From positions 1,426,001 through 1,490,000 of the forward strand of contig NZ_CP051299.1 in the NCBI RefSeq assembly GCF_012530535.1: DNA of 64,000 nt, read 5' to 3'. Position 1 is the first letter of the stretch, and every line of letters begins with the position of its first letter. Source of the stretch: Microcella flavibacter. GTDB taxonomy: Bacteria > Actinomycetota > Actinomycetes > Actinomycetales > Microbacteriaceae. The notes beneath the pieces are model-generated. The model ran no database searches. It saw only the letters and a list, made by a program, of their open reading frames with translations, and was not told the origin of the DNA. This document shows, in pieces, positions 55,579 through 63,272 of the stretch. The position numbers and the translations under genes are program-made.

Positions 55579-56763
55579 ATGCGCGTCGACGTCATCAGCC
55601 GGGAGTACCCGCCCGAGGTCTACGGGGGAGCGGGCGTGCACGTCGCCGAGCTGGTCCGGGCCCTCCGCTCCGAGCTCGAGGTGCGCGTGCGCTGCTTCGG
55701 CGCGCCGCGCGAGGAGGAGGGCACGCAGGCGTACCTCGTGCCGGGCATCCTCGCCGGGGCGAACCCCGCCCTCGCCACGCTCGGCGTCGACCTCGCGATC
55801 GCCGAGGACGTCGTCGGCGCCGACCTCGTGCACTCGCACACCTGGTACGCGAACGCCGCCGGCCAGCTCGCGCAGATGCTGCACGGCATCCCGCACGTCG
55901 TCACCGCCCACAGCCTCGAGCCGCTGCGGCCGTGGAAGGCCGAGCAGCTCGGCGGCGGCTACCGCATCTCCAGCTGGATCGAGCGCCAGGCCTTCGAGAC
56001 CGCCGACGCCGTCATCGCCGTGAGCGACGGCATGCGCCGCGACATCCTGCGCTCGTACCCGGCCCTCGACGAGGCGCGCGTCTCGGTCATCCACAACGGC
56101 ATCGACCTCGAGGGCTGGCGGCGCACCATCGACCCCGACTTCGTGCGCTCGCTCGGCATCGACCCCGACCGCCCGACCGTCGTCTTCGTCGGCCGCATCA
56201 CGCGGCAGAAGGGCCTGCCCTACCTGCTGCAGGCCATGCGCCGCCTGCCGCACGACGTGCAGCTCGTCCTCTGCGCGGGCGCGCCCGACACCCCGGAGAT
56301 CCTGCAGGAGGTGCAGGAGGGCGTCGCCGCGCTGCAGTCCGAGCGCACGGGCGTGGTCTGGATCGAGCGCATGCTGCCGCAGCACGAGCTCGCCACCGTG
56401 CTCTCGCACGCGACCGTCTTCGTCTGCCCGAGCGTCTACGAGCCCCTCGGCATCGTCAACCTCGAGGCCATGGCCTGCGGCGTCGCCGTGGTCGGCACCG
56501 CGACGGGCGGCATCCCCGAGGTCGTCGACGACGGCGTCACCGGGCGCCTCGTGCCGATCGAGCAGATGCAGGACGGCACGGGCACGCCCATCGACCCCGA
56601 GCGCTTCATCGGCGACCTCGCCGACGTGCTGCGCGAGGTCGTGATGGATGCCCCGCGCGCCCTCGCGATGGGCGAGGCCGGTCGGCACCGCGCCGAGCAG
56701 CACTTCGCCTGGGACGCGATCGCCCAGCGCACGCGCAGCCTGTACAAGAGCCTGCTCGTCTGA
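55579..56763 (+). CDS. glgA: GT4-type glycogen synthase
   Basis: A retaining glycosyltransferase of 394 residues with two Rossmann-like domains, the actinobacterial ADP-glucose glycogen synthase type. The N-terminal 'SREYPPEVYGGAGVHVAELV' binds the nucleotide sugar, 'VVTAHSLEPLRPWK' follows, and the GT4 E-x7-E motif lies in 'SVYEPLGIVNLEAMACG'. In mycobacteria relatives (GlgM) make maltose-1-phosphate from ADP-glucose, so either product is possible. Divergence from glgC supports a role in alpha-glucan synthesis. Confidence 0.93.
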   Translation: MRVDVISREYPPEVYGGAGVHVAELVRALRSELEVRVRCFGAPREEEGTQAYLVPGILAGANPALATLGVDLAIAEDVVGADLVHSHTWYANAAGQLAQMLHGIPHVVTAHSLEPLRPWKAEQLGGGYRISSWIERQAFETADAVIAVSDGMRRDILRSYPALDEARVSVIHNGIDLEGWRRTIDPDFVRSLGIDPDRPTVVFVGRITRQKGLPYLLQAMRRLPHDVQLVLCAGAPDTPEILQEVQEGVAALQSERTGVVWIERMLPQHELATVLSHATVFVCPSVYEPLGIVNLEAMACGVAVVGTATGGIPEVVDDGVTGRLVPIEQMQDGTGTPIDPERFIGDLADVLREVVMDAPRALAMGEAGRHRAEQHFAWDAIAQRTRSLYKSLLV

Positions 56764-56787
56764 CCCCGTTCGAGCCGGGAGCGGCGA

Positions 56788-56793
56788 TAGGCT
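56788..56793 (+). promoter_or_regulatory. Candidate -10 element, lone ABC ATPase gene
   Basis: TAGGCT, 9 bases before the ATG at 56803, with no ribosome binding site between. Confidence 0.45.
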
Positions 56794-56802
56794 GATCGCA
56801 CC

Positions 56803-57585
56803 ATGGCCAGTGTTCTCGAGTTCGACGACGTCACCCTCACGCGCGATGGCACGGCCATCCTCGATTCGGTCCACTGGCGGGTGGAGGACAGCGACCGCTG
56901 GGTCGTGCTCGGCCCGAACGGCGCCGGCAAGACCACGCTGCTGCAGCTCGCCGCCGCGCTGCTGCACCCGACGACCGGCACCGTCACGGTGCTCGACGAG
57001 CGGATCGGCTCGAGCGATCTGGCCGAGCTGCGCCCGCGCATCGGCTTCGCCTCGACGGCCATGGCCCGCCGCATCCCCGCCGACGAGCGCGTGCTCGACG
57101 TCGTGATGACCGCTGCGCACTCCGTCGCCGGCCGCTGGAACGAAACCTACGAGGAGGTCGACGAGCGCCGCGCCCACCGCGTGCTGCGCGAGTGGCGCCT
57201 CGACCGCTTCGCCGACCGGCGCTTCGGCAGCCTCAGCGACGGCGAGCAGAAGCGCGTTCAGATCGCGCGCTCGATCATGACCGACCCCGAGCTGCTGCTG
57301 CTCGACGAGCCGGCCGCGAGCCTCGACCTCGGCGCCCGCGAGGAGCTGCTGCAGCTGCTCGGCGCCTACGCGTCCTCCGACGAGTCGCCCGCGATGATCA
57401 TGGTCACGCACCACGTCGAGGAGATCCCGACCGGCTTCTCGCACGCGCTGCTGCTCGCCGAGGGCTCGGTCTCGGCCGCCGGCCCCATCGACGAGGTCGT
57501 CACCGACGAGCGGCTCAGCGCCGCCTTCGGGCTCGCCCTCTCGGTGCACCGCGACGGCGACCGCTTCTCGGCGCGCGCGGCCTGA
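56803..57585 (+). CDS. Stand-alone ABC transporter ATPase
   Basis: A 260-residue single ABC ATPase. Walker A 'GPNGAGKT' is near residue 40, the signature '[14 protein letters not shown]' has Asp in place of the second Gly, Walker B is '[17 protein letters not shown]', and the switch His is in '[13 protein letters not shown]'. It resembles the cytoplasmic ATPases of the molybdate/ModF-like group. No permease or binding protein is adjacent, so its partner is elsewhere or it acts alone. Confidence 0.88.
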   Translation: MASVLEFDDVTLTRDGTAILDSVHWRVEDSDRWVVLGPNGAGKTTLLQLAAALLHPTTGTVTVLDERIGSSDLAELRPRIGFASTAMARRIPADERVLDVVMTAAHSVAGRWNETYEEVDERRAHRVLREWRLDRFADRRFGSLSDGEQKRVQIARSIMTDPELLLLDEPAASLDLGAREELLQLLGAYASSDESPAMIMVTHHVEEIPTGFSHALLLAEGSVSAAGPIDEVVTDERLSAAFGLALSVHRDGDRFSARAA

Positions 57586-57628
57586 CCGCGCCGCGCTGTC
57601 GCGCCGCGGCAGCCCGCACCGGTTCTGA

Positions 57629-57634
57629 TAGTCT
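57629..57634 (+). promoter_or_regulatory. Candidate -10 element, rpmE2
   Basis: TAGTCT, 88 bases before the ATG. The leader has AAGGAA 8 bases before the start. I see no palindromic Zur-type operator around it. Confidence 0.35.
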
Positions 57635-57722
57635 TGAGAGTCGGCCCGCGGAGCCCTGCGCTCCCGCCGCCCTTCACACGTGCACCGCTGAATCCACCTC
57701 GACCGAATCCAAGGAACCGTTC

Positions 57723-57971
57723 ATGAAGACTGACACCCACCCCGAGTACAAGGCGATCGTGTTCCGCGACCTCGCGTCGGGGGAGACCTTCCTCACCCGC
57801 TCGACCGTCACGAGCGACAAGACGATCGAGCTCGACGGCGTGGAGTACCCCGTCATCGACGTGGAGATCTCGTCGGCCTCGCACCCGTTCTACACGGGCA
57901 AGCAGCGCATCATGGACTCGGCCGGCCGCGTCGAGAAGTTCAACCAGCGCTTCAAGAACTTCGGCGCGTAG
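57723..57971 (+). CDS. rpmE2: 50S ribosomal protein L31 type B
   Basis: An 82-residue L31 of the cysteine-free (C-minus) type: '[20 protein letters not shown]' at the start, '[20 protein letters not shown]' in the middle and '[15 protein letters not shown]' at the end. In other bacteria this paralogue replaces the zinc-binding L31 when zinc is low and is under Zur control. Here no Zur-like palindrome is visible upstream. AAGGAA precedes the ATG, and a strong terminator follows. Confidence 0.95.
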   Translation: MKTDTHPEYKAIVFRDLASGETFLTRSTVTSDKTIELDGVEYPVIDVEISSASHPFYTGKQRIMDSAGRVEKFNQRFKNFGA

Positions 57972-57988
57972 TCGCTCCCGAGTTCTGC

Positions 57989-58024
57989 ACGACGAAGGCC
58001 CCGCTCCGGCGGGGCCTTCGTCGT
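57989..58024. terminator. Bidirectional terminator after rpmE2
   Basis: A perfect 16-bp stem (57989-58004 with 58009-58024) with the loop TCCG, between convergent rpmE2 and the exonuclease gene. Confidence 0.85.
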
Positions 58025-58055
58025 TCCCGGGGGCTCGTGCGGGCGGATGCCCGAC

Positions 58056-58745
58056 TCAGTGCCGCACGGGCCAGCCGCGGTCGGCCGTGAACCGGTGGTC
58101 GCGCTCGCGGCGCATGTAGTCCTCGAACGAGTCGCACTGCGCGTCGTGCCAGGCGACCTGGGCGGCGTGCAGCGCCTCGAGCGTCGTCGGCAGCGCCGCG
58201 GCGTGGCGGGCGGCCACGGCCTGGGCGACGCGCCCGGCCGCGATGGCGTCGACGCCCGCGTCGTGCGCGCCGCTGAGGGCGACGCCGTACTCGGCGGCCG
58301 CGGCCTCGAGGGTGCGCTTGCCGCGCCGGTACCGGTCGACGGCCTTGTCGATGACGAGGGGGTCGACGACGGGCGTCGGCTGCTCCAGGGGCGGCAGGCC
58401 GTGCCGGAGGGCCTCGTGGCGCAGCAGGCTGAGGTCGTACGGGGCGTTGTAGATCACGAGGGGCAGCGGGCGGGCGAGGAGCGCACGGAGGGCATCCAGG
58501 ATCTCGGCGACGACCTGCGCGGCCGGCGCCCCGTGCTCGCGCGCGTGCTCGGTGCTGATGCCGTGCACGGCCTGCGCCCCCGCGGGGATCTCGACGCCCG
58601 GATCGGCGAGCCAGGCCCGCGACTCGAGCGGCTCGCCGTCGGGGCCGATGACCCCGACGTGCGCCGTGACGATGCGGGCCGTCGCGACGTCGACCCCCGT
58701 GGTCTCGAGGTCGAAGACGGCGAGGGTGCTGAGCAGACCGGTCAT
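58056..58745 (-). CDS. DnaQ-like 3'-5' exonuclease
   Basis: A 229-residue DEDDh exonuclease. ExoI 'FDLETTG' has Asp12 and Glu14, ExoII 'YNAPYDLSLLRHEA' has Asp104, and ExoIII 'HDAGVD' has His161 and Asp166, so the catalytic set is complete. It resembles the exonuclease domain of DNA polymerase III epsilon but has a C-terminal extension ending in 'RRERDHRFTADRGWPVRH'. It may act in proofreading or general RNA/DNA trimming. Its -10 hexamer uses the treS stop codon. Confidence 0.9.
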   Translation of the reverse strand: MTGLLSTLAVFDLETTGVDVATARIVTAHVGVIGPDGEPLESRAWLADPGVEIPAGAQAVHGISTEHAREHGAPAAQVVAEILDALRALLARPLPLVIYNAPYDLSLLRHEALRHGLPPLEQPTPVVDPLVIDKAVDRYRRGKRTLEAAAAEYGVALSGAHDAGVDAIAAGRVAQAVAARHAAALPTTLEALHAAQVAWHDAQCDSFEDYMRRERDHRFTADRGWPVRH

Positions 58746-58752
58746 GCCGCGG

Positions 58753-58758
58753 AGCCTA
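58753..58758 (-). promoter_or_regulatory. Candidate -10 element, exonuclease gene; overlaps the treS stop
   Basis: TAGGCT on the minus strand, where TAG is the treS stop codon, and 7 bases precede the exonuclease ATG. No ribosome binding site is seen, so it may be leaderless. Confidence 0.5.
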
Positions 58759-60507
58759 GGCGTGACCGCCGACGCCGAAGCCCGTGCCGTGGTGCGGGTG
58801 CGGATCGCGGTCGCCCACGTGCAGCCAGTAGAAGCTCTGCGTGGCCATCGTCAGCGTGACCGTGCCGTCGTCGTTCACGCTCGGGAAGTCGGCGCCGCCG
58901 AAGAGATCCCACAGCGGGGCCCCTTCGTGGCCGTCGAGCGTGATCGTCGCCGCCACCGGGTTGTGCGCGAAGGAGAAGACGCAGAGGATGCGCTCGGGCG
59001 CGTCGCCGAGGTGCGTGCCGCTGCCGCCGTACTCGCGCACGAAGGCGAGCACCGACTCGTGGTCGGTCTGCAGCACGCGGATGGTGCCGAGGCCGAAGGT
59101 CGGGTGGGCCTTGCGCACGTGGATGACGTTGCGCACCCAGTGCAGCAGCGAGCGCGACTGGGCGAGCTGGCTCTCGACGTTGATCTGGTTGTAGTGGTAC
59201 ACCAGCGACTGCACGACGGGCAGGAAGAGCTTGCCCGGGTCGGCGTGCGAGAAGCCCGCGTTGCGGTCGGGAGTCCACTGCATGGGCGTTCGCGAGCTGT
59301 CGCGGTCGGGCAGCCAGATGTTGTCGCCCATGCCGATCTCGTCCCCGTAGTAGAGGAACGGGCTGCCGGGCAGGCTGAAGAGCAGCGCGTGCGCGAGCTC
59401 GAGCTCGGCGCGCGAGTTGTCGAGCAGCGGCGCGAGCCGGCGGCGGATGCCGATGTTGGCCCGCATGCGCGGGTCGTAGGCGTACCAGCCGTACATCGCC
59501 TGGCGGTACTCCTCGCTCACCATCTCGAGCGTCAGCTCGTCGTGGTTGCGCAGGAACACGCCCCAGGCCGCGCCCTCGGGCGCGTCGATCTCCTCGCGCA
59601 GCTGGCGCTCGAGCTCGGTCGCCTGCTGCGAGCGCAGGGCGTAGAAGATGCGGGGCATGACGGGGAAGTCGAAGGCCATGTGGCACTCCGGCTCCTCCGT
59701 CGTGCCGAAGAACTGCACGACCTCGTTGGGCCACTGGTTCGCCTCGGCGATGAGCACCCGGCCGGGGTACTCCTTGTCGACCATGGCGCGCAGTGTCTTG
59801 ATGAACTCGTGCGTGGCGGGCTCGCCCTCGCCGTTGCCGCCGTCGCTCTCGTAGAGGTACGGGATGGCGTCGAGCCGGAACCCGTCGACGCCGAGGTCGA
59901 GCCAGAAGCGCACGACGTTGAAGATCGCCTCGTGCACGGCCGGGTTCTCGAAGTTGAGGTCGGGCTGGTGCGAGAAGAAGCGGTGCCAGTAGAACTGCCG
60001 GCGCTCGGCGTCGAACGCCCAGTTCGACTCCTCCGTGTCGACGAAGATGATGCGCACGTCCTCGTACTTCTCGTCGGTGTCGCTCCAGACGTAGAAGTCG
60101 CCGTAGGGGCCCTCGGGGTCGCTGCGGGACTGCTGGAACCACTCGTGCTGGTCGCTGGTGTGGTTGACGACGAGGTCGATCACGACGCGCATGTTGCGCT
60201 CGTGCGCCTTCGTCACGAGCTCGCGGAACTCCTCGATCGTGCCGAACTCGGGCAGGATCGCCGTGTAGTCGCTGATGTCGTAGCCGCCGTCGCGCAGCGG
60301 GCTCTGGAAGAACGGCGGCAGCCACAGGGCGTCGATGCCGAGCCACTGCAGGTAGTCGAGCTTGCCGATGAGACCGCCCAGGTCGCCGGTGCCGTCGCCG
60401 TTCGCATCCATGAACGACCGCACCATGACCTCGTAGAACACGCTGCGGCGGTACCACTGCGGGTCGAGGGCGAGACCCGGCAGGGTGATGGGGGCGGTGA
60501 AGTTCAC
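58756..60507 (-). CDS. treS: Maltose alpha-D-glucosyltransferase (trehalose synthase)
   Basis: TreS isomerises maltose and trehalose. It is a 583-residue GH13 protein with 'YEVMVRSFMDANGDGTGDLGG' near the N-terminus, the nucleophile Asp in 'GVDGFRLDAIPYLYES', the acid/base Glu in 'RVLIAEANQWPNE', and the third Asp in 'FLRNHDELTLEM'. 'MQWTPDRNAGFS' is typical of TreS. The fused maltokinase domain found in some actinobacteria is absent, and no pep2, glgE or glgB lies in the window. GTG start after GAGGAG. Confidence 0.94.
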   Translation of the reverse strand: MNFTAPITLPGLALDPQWYRRSVFYEVMVRSFMDANGDGTGDLGGLIGKLDYLQWLGIDALWLPPFFQSPLRDGGYDISDYTAILPEFGTIEEFRELVTKAHERNMRVVIDLVVNHTSDQHEWFQQSRSDPEGPYGDFYVWSDTDEKYEDVRIIFVDTEESNWAFDAERRQFYWHRFFSHQPDLNFENPAVHEAIFNVVRFWLDLGVDGFRLDAIPYLYESDGGNGEGEPATHEFIKTLRAMVDKEYPGRVLIAEANQWPNEVVQFFGTTEEPECHMAFDFPVMPRIFYALRSQQATELERQLREEIDAPEGAAWGVFLRNHDELTLEMVSEEYRQAMYGWYAYDPRMRANIGIRRRLAPLLDNSRAELELAHALLFSLPGSPFLYYGDEIGMGDNIWLPDRDSSRTPMQWTPDRNAGFSHADPGKLFLPVVQSLVYHYNQINVESQLAQSRSLLHWVRNVIHVRKAHPTFGLGTIRVLQTDHESVLAFVREYGGSGTHLGDAPERILCVFSFAHNPVAATITLDGHEGAPLWDLFGGADFPSVNDDGTVTLTMATQSFYWLHVGDRDPHPHHGTGFGVGGHA

Positions 60508-60549
60508 GCGACTCCTCGGGGGTGGGCGGATCGGTTTCAGGGCGAGTCA

Positions 60550-60555
60550 ACCCTA
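60550..60555 (-). promoter_or_regulatory. Candidate -10 element, treS
   Basis: TAGGGT on the minus strand, 42 bases before the treS start, leaving a short leader with GAGGAG. Confidence 0.3.
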
Positions 60556-60592
60556 ACCGTGGTGCTGCCGACCGCCGCACCTGCCGCGCCCC

Positions 60593-60598
60593 TAGAAT
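60593..60598 (+). promoter_or_regulatory. Candidate -10 element, alpha/beta hydrolase gene (leaderless)
   Basis: TAGAAT, 7 bases before the GTG at 60606, the same arrangement as at uvrA. It supports this GTG start. Confidence 0.55.
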
Positions 60599-60605
60599 CG
60601 GCCGG

Positions 60606-61490
60606 GTGCCCGTCCCCTCCCCGTACGCCGACGCCCTGTCGCGCATCCCGCGCCGCGAGTCGCGGCTCGAGGTGCTGGGCGCCTCGACGGCCGTCGTCGA
60701 GTACGGCCCGGTGGATGCCGAGCGCACGCTCGTCGTCGTGCACGGCTTCCGCGGCGATCACCACGGGCTCGAGCCCGTCGTGGCGCAGCTGCCCCACCTG
60801 CGCATCATCGCGCCGGATCTTCCGGGGTTCGGCGCCTCGTCCCCGTTGCCCGACCGGCCGCACGACATCGCGGGCTACACGGCCTGGCTCGACGCGTTCC
60901 TCGGCGCGAGCGGCGTGCGCGGCACCGCGGTGCTGCTCGGCCACTCCTTCGGCTCGATCGTCGTCGCCGCGGCCGTCGCTGCGCGGGTGCCCTCGCCGCG
61001 GGTGATCCTCGTCAACCCGATCGGCCAGCCCGCCCTCGCGGGCCCGCGCGGGGTGCTGACCCGGGCCGCGGTCGGCTTCTACCGCGTGGGCGCCGCCCTG
61101 CCCGAGCGCCTCGGCTTCGCGGCGCTGCGCAGTCGCCTCGTGACGCGCATCATGAGCGCCTCCATGGCGAAGACCCGCGAGCCCGCGCTGCGGCGGTGGA
61201 TCCACGAGGAGCACGACCGCTACTTCTCGGCCTTCGCGAGCCGGCAGAGCCTGCTGGAGTCGTTCCGGGCATCCGTCTCGCACGACGTCTCGGAGTACGC
61301 CGCCCGCATCGCGCAGCCGACCCTCCTCATCGCCGCGCAGCGCGACGACATCACCCCCATCGAGGCGCAGCACCGGCTCGTCACGCTGTTCCCCGATGCG
61401 CGCCTCGTCGCCATCCCCGAGGTGGGCCACCTCATCCACTACGAGACCCCGGCGGTCGCGGCGCGCGCGATCGAGGAGTTCCTGGCGTGA
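60606..61490 (+). CDS. Alpha/beta hydrolase of unknown substrate
   Basis: A 294-residue alpha/beta hydrolase. The oxyanion loop is 'VVHGFRGDHHG' (45-55), the nucleophile Ser114 is in 'GHSFGS', the acid is Asp247 or Asp248 in 'AAQRDDITP', and the catalytic His275 is in 'PEVGHLIHYE', so the triad is complete. There is no signal peptide. The stop overlaps the next gene, a glycosyltransferase, by 4 bases (GTGA), so the two are coupled. The substrate cannot be told from sequence. Confidence 0.88.
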   Translation: MPVPSPYADALSRIPRRESRLEVLGASTAVVEYGPVDAERTLVVVHGFRGDHHGLEPVVAQLPHLRIIAPDLPGFGASSPLPDRPHDIAGYTAWLDAFLGASGVRGTAVLLGHSFGSIVVAAAVAARVPSPRVILVNPIGQPALAGPRGVLTRAAVGFYRVGAALPERLGFAALRSRLVTRIMSASMAKTREPALRRWIHEEHDRYFSAFASRQSLLESFRASVSHDVSEYAARIAQPTLLIAAQRDDITPIEAQHRLVTLFPDARLVAIPEVGHLIHYETPAVAARAIEEFLA

Positions 61491-62605
61491 GCGGCGAGCC
61501 CGCCACCCATCTGGTGATCGACTGCCGCTACACGCGCCTCGGCGCGCACGACGGCATCAGCCGCTTCACCGCGAGCCTCGTCGAGCACCTGCTGCCGCTG
61601 CTGCGCGACGACGAACGGCTGACGATGCTCATCAGCGACGAGCGGCAGCGCGCGATGCTGCCCGCGGGCGTCGCGGCGCACCGCGTCAGCGGTCCGACGA
61701 GCGCGCGCGAGCTCTTCGTCGCCCGGCAGGTCAACCGGCTCGCACCCGACGTCGTCTTCAGCCCCATGCAGACGATGGGCTCGCGCGGGCGGCGCTACCC
61801 GCTCGCCCTCACGCTGCACGACCTCATCTACTACGCGCATCCCACGCCGCCGCGCGACCTGCCCGGCCCCGTGCGACTGCTCTGGCGGCTGTACCACCGC
61901 GCCTGGTGGCCGCAGCGGATGCTGCTGAACGGCGCCGACGCGATCGTCACCGTGAGCGAGACAACCCGCGGGCTCATCGAACGGCACCGGCTCACTCGTC
62001 GGCCCGTCGTCGTCGTGCCGAACGCGGCCGACCGGCCCGACCCGGCGCCGCAGCGCACGCGGCCCGAGGGCGGCATCGAGCTCGTCTACATGGGCTCGTT
62101 CATGCCGTACAAGAATGTCGAGACGCTCGCGCGGGCGCTGCACGGGATGCCCGGCGCGCGCCTGCACCTGCTGAGCCGCATCCGTCCCGCCGACCGCGAC
62201 CGCCTGCTCGCCCTCGCGCCCGCGGGCGCGATCGTCGCCCACGACGGGGTCAGCGACGAGGAGTACCGCGCGCTGCTCGACGGCGCGACGGCCCTCGTGC
62301 ACGCCTCGCGCGACGAGGGCTTCGGCATCCCGCTCGTCGAGGCGATGGGGCGCGGCACGCCCGTCATCGCCAGCGACACCCCGATCTTCCGCGAGATCGG
62401 CGGGGATGCGGCGCTGTACGCGCCGGCCGACGACCCGCAGGCCTTCGCCGCCGCCGTCGCAACGCTGCTCGCGCCGGGGGAGTGGGAGGCGCGCTCGCGC
62501 GCCGGCATCGCCCAGGCCGCGCGCTTCGACTGGGGTCGGAGTGCGGCGCTGCTGCTCGAGCTGCTGCGCGAGCTCGCGGCGCGAGGGCGCGCGAGCGGGC
62601 GCTAG
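61487..62605 (+). CDS. GT4 family glycosyltransferase
   Basis: A 372-residue retaining glycosyltransferase. 'YTRLGAHDGISRFTASLVEHL' at the N-terminus, 'LTLHDLIYYAHPTPPRD' and 'ADAIVTVSETTRGLIERH' in the acceptor domain, and 'YMGSFMPYKNVETLARAL' with 'SRDEGFGIPLVEAMGRGTPVI' (E-x7-E) in the donor domain are typical of mannosyl- or glucosyltransferases. It is translationally coupled to the hydrolase. The acceptor is unknown; lipid or envelope glycan is the usual role. It ends on top of the convergent phosphatase stop codon. Confidence 0.9.
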   Translation: MSGEPATHLVIDCRYTRLGAHDGISRFTASLVEHLLPLLRDDERLTMLISDERQRAMLPAGVAAHRVSGPTSARELFVARQVNRLAPDVVFSPMQTMGSRGRRYPLALTLHDLIYYAHPTPPRDLPGPVRLLWRLYHRAWWPQRMLLNGADAIVTVSETTRGLIERHRLTRRPVVVVPNAADRPDPAPQRTRPEGGIELVYMGSFMPYKNVETLARALHGMPGARLHLLSRIRPADRDRLLALAPAGAIVAHDGVSDEEYRALLDGATALVHASRDEGFGIPLVEAMGRGTPVIASDTPIFREIGGDAALYAPADDPQAFAAAVATLLAPGEWEARSRAGIAQAARFDWGRSAALLLELLRELAARGRASGR

Positions 62606-63228
62606 CGCTCGCGCCCGGCCAGCGGGTTCTGCTGCTCGAAGTCCTCGGCGAACGGGAAGATCGACGCCTCATCGAGCGGGTCGTCGAAGGCCACGAGCTC
62701 GAGCGCCCCGTCGGCGTGCTGGAAGGAGTGCACCGAGCCGTTCGTGATCGGCTCGCGGTGGCGACCCGGGGCGACCGATTCGAGCACGCTGCGGATGACG
62801 CCGCCGTGGCAGACGACGATGATCGCCTCGCCGGGGTGCTCGGCGGCGACGCGGTGGAGGCCGGCGATGACGCGCTCGGCGACCGCCTCGCGCGATTCAC
62901 GGCCGGGAACCTCCGTGCCGTCGGGGAAGCGGGCGTCGAGCTCGGCGCCCGTGCAGCCCTCCGCCTCGCCGTAGTTGCGCTCGACGAAGGCCTCGTCGAG
63001 CTCGGGGCCGGGCATCCCGACCCCCTCGGCGATGATCGCGGCGGTCTCGGCGGCGCGCGACAGCGGCGAGGCGATGATGCGGCTCCACTGCCGGCCGCGC
63101 AGCAGGGCGCCGGCCGCGGCGGCCTGCTCGCGCCCGGTGTCGTTGAGGGGGATGTCGGTCGAGCCCTGGATGCGGCGGGCGCGGTTCCAGTCGGTCTCGC
63201 CGTGGCGCACGAGCGCGAACGCGGTCAT
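62602..63228 (-). CDS. Histidine phosphatase family protein (phosphoglycerate mutase-like)
   Basis: A 208-residue histidine phosphatase. The catalytic His9 is in 'LVRHGETDWN', 'IASPLSRAAETAAII' carries the conserved Arg, Glu is in 'VERNYGEAEG', and the second His is in 'IVVCHGGVIRSVL'. Members include cofactor-dependent mutases and phosphatases of sugar phosphates, nucleotides and cobalamin intermediates; the substrate is not clear. ATG at 63228 follows GGAAGGA. The stop overlaps the convergent glycosyltransferase stop. Confidence 0.9.
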   Translation of the reverse strand: MTAFALVRHGETDWNRARRIQGSTDIPLNDTGREQAAAAGALLRGRQWSRIIASPLSRAAETAAIIAEGVGMPGPELDEAFVERNYGEAEGCTGAELDARFPDGTEVPGRESREAVAERVIAGLHRVAAEHPGEAIIVVCHGGVIRSVLESVAPGRHREPITNGSVHSFQHADGALELVAFDDPLDEASIFPFAEDFEQQNPLAGRER

Positions 63229-63272
63229 GGTGTCCTTCCGGGTGGGGGCCGGAACGATCCTAGGGGCGCTTC

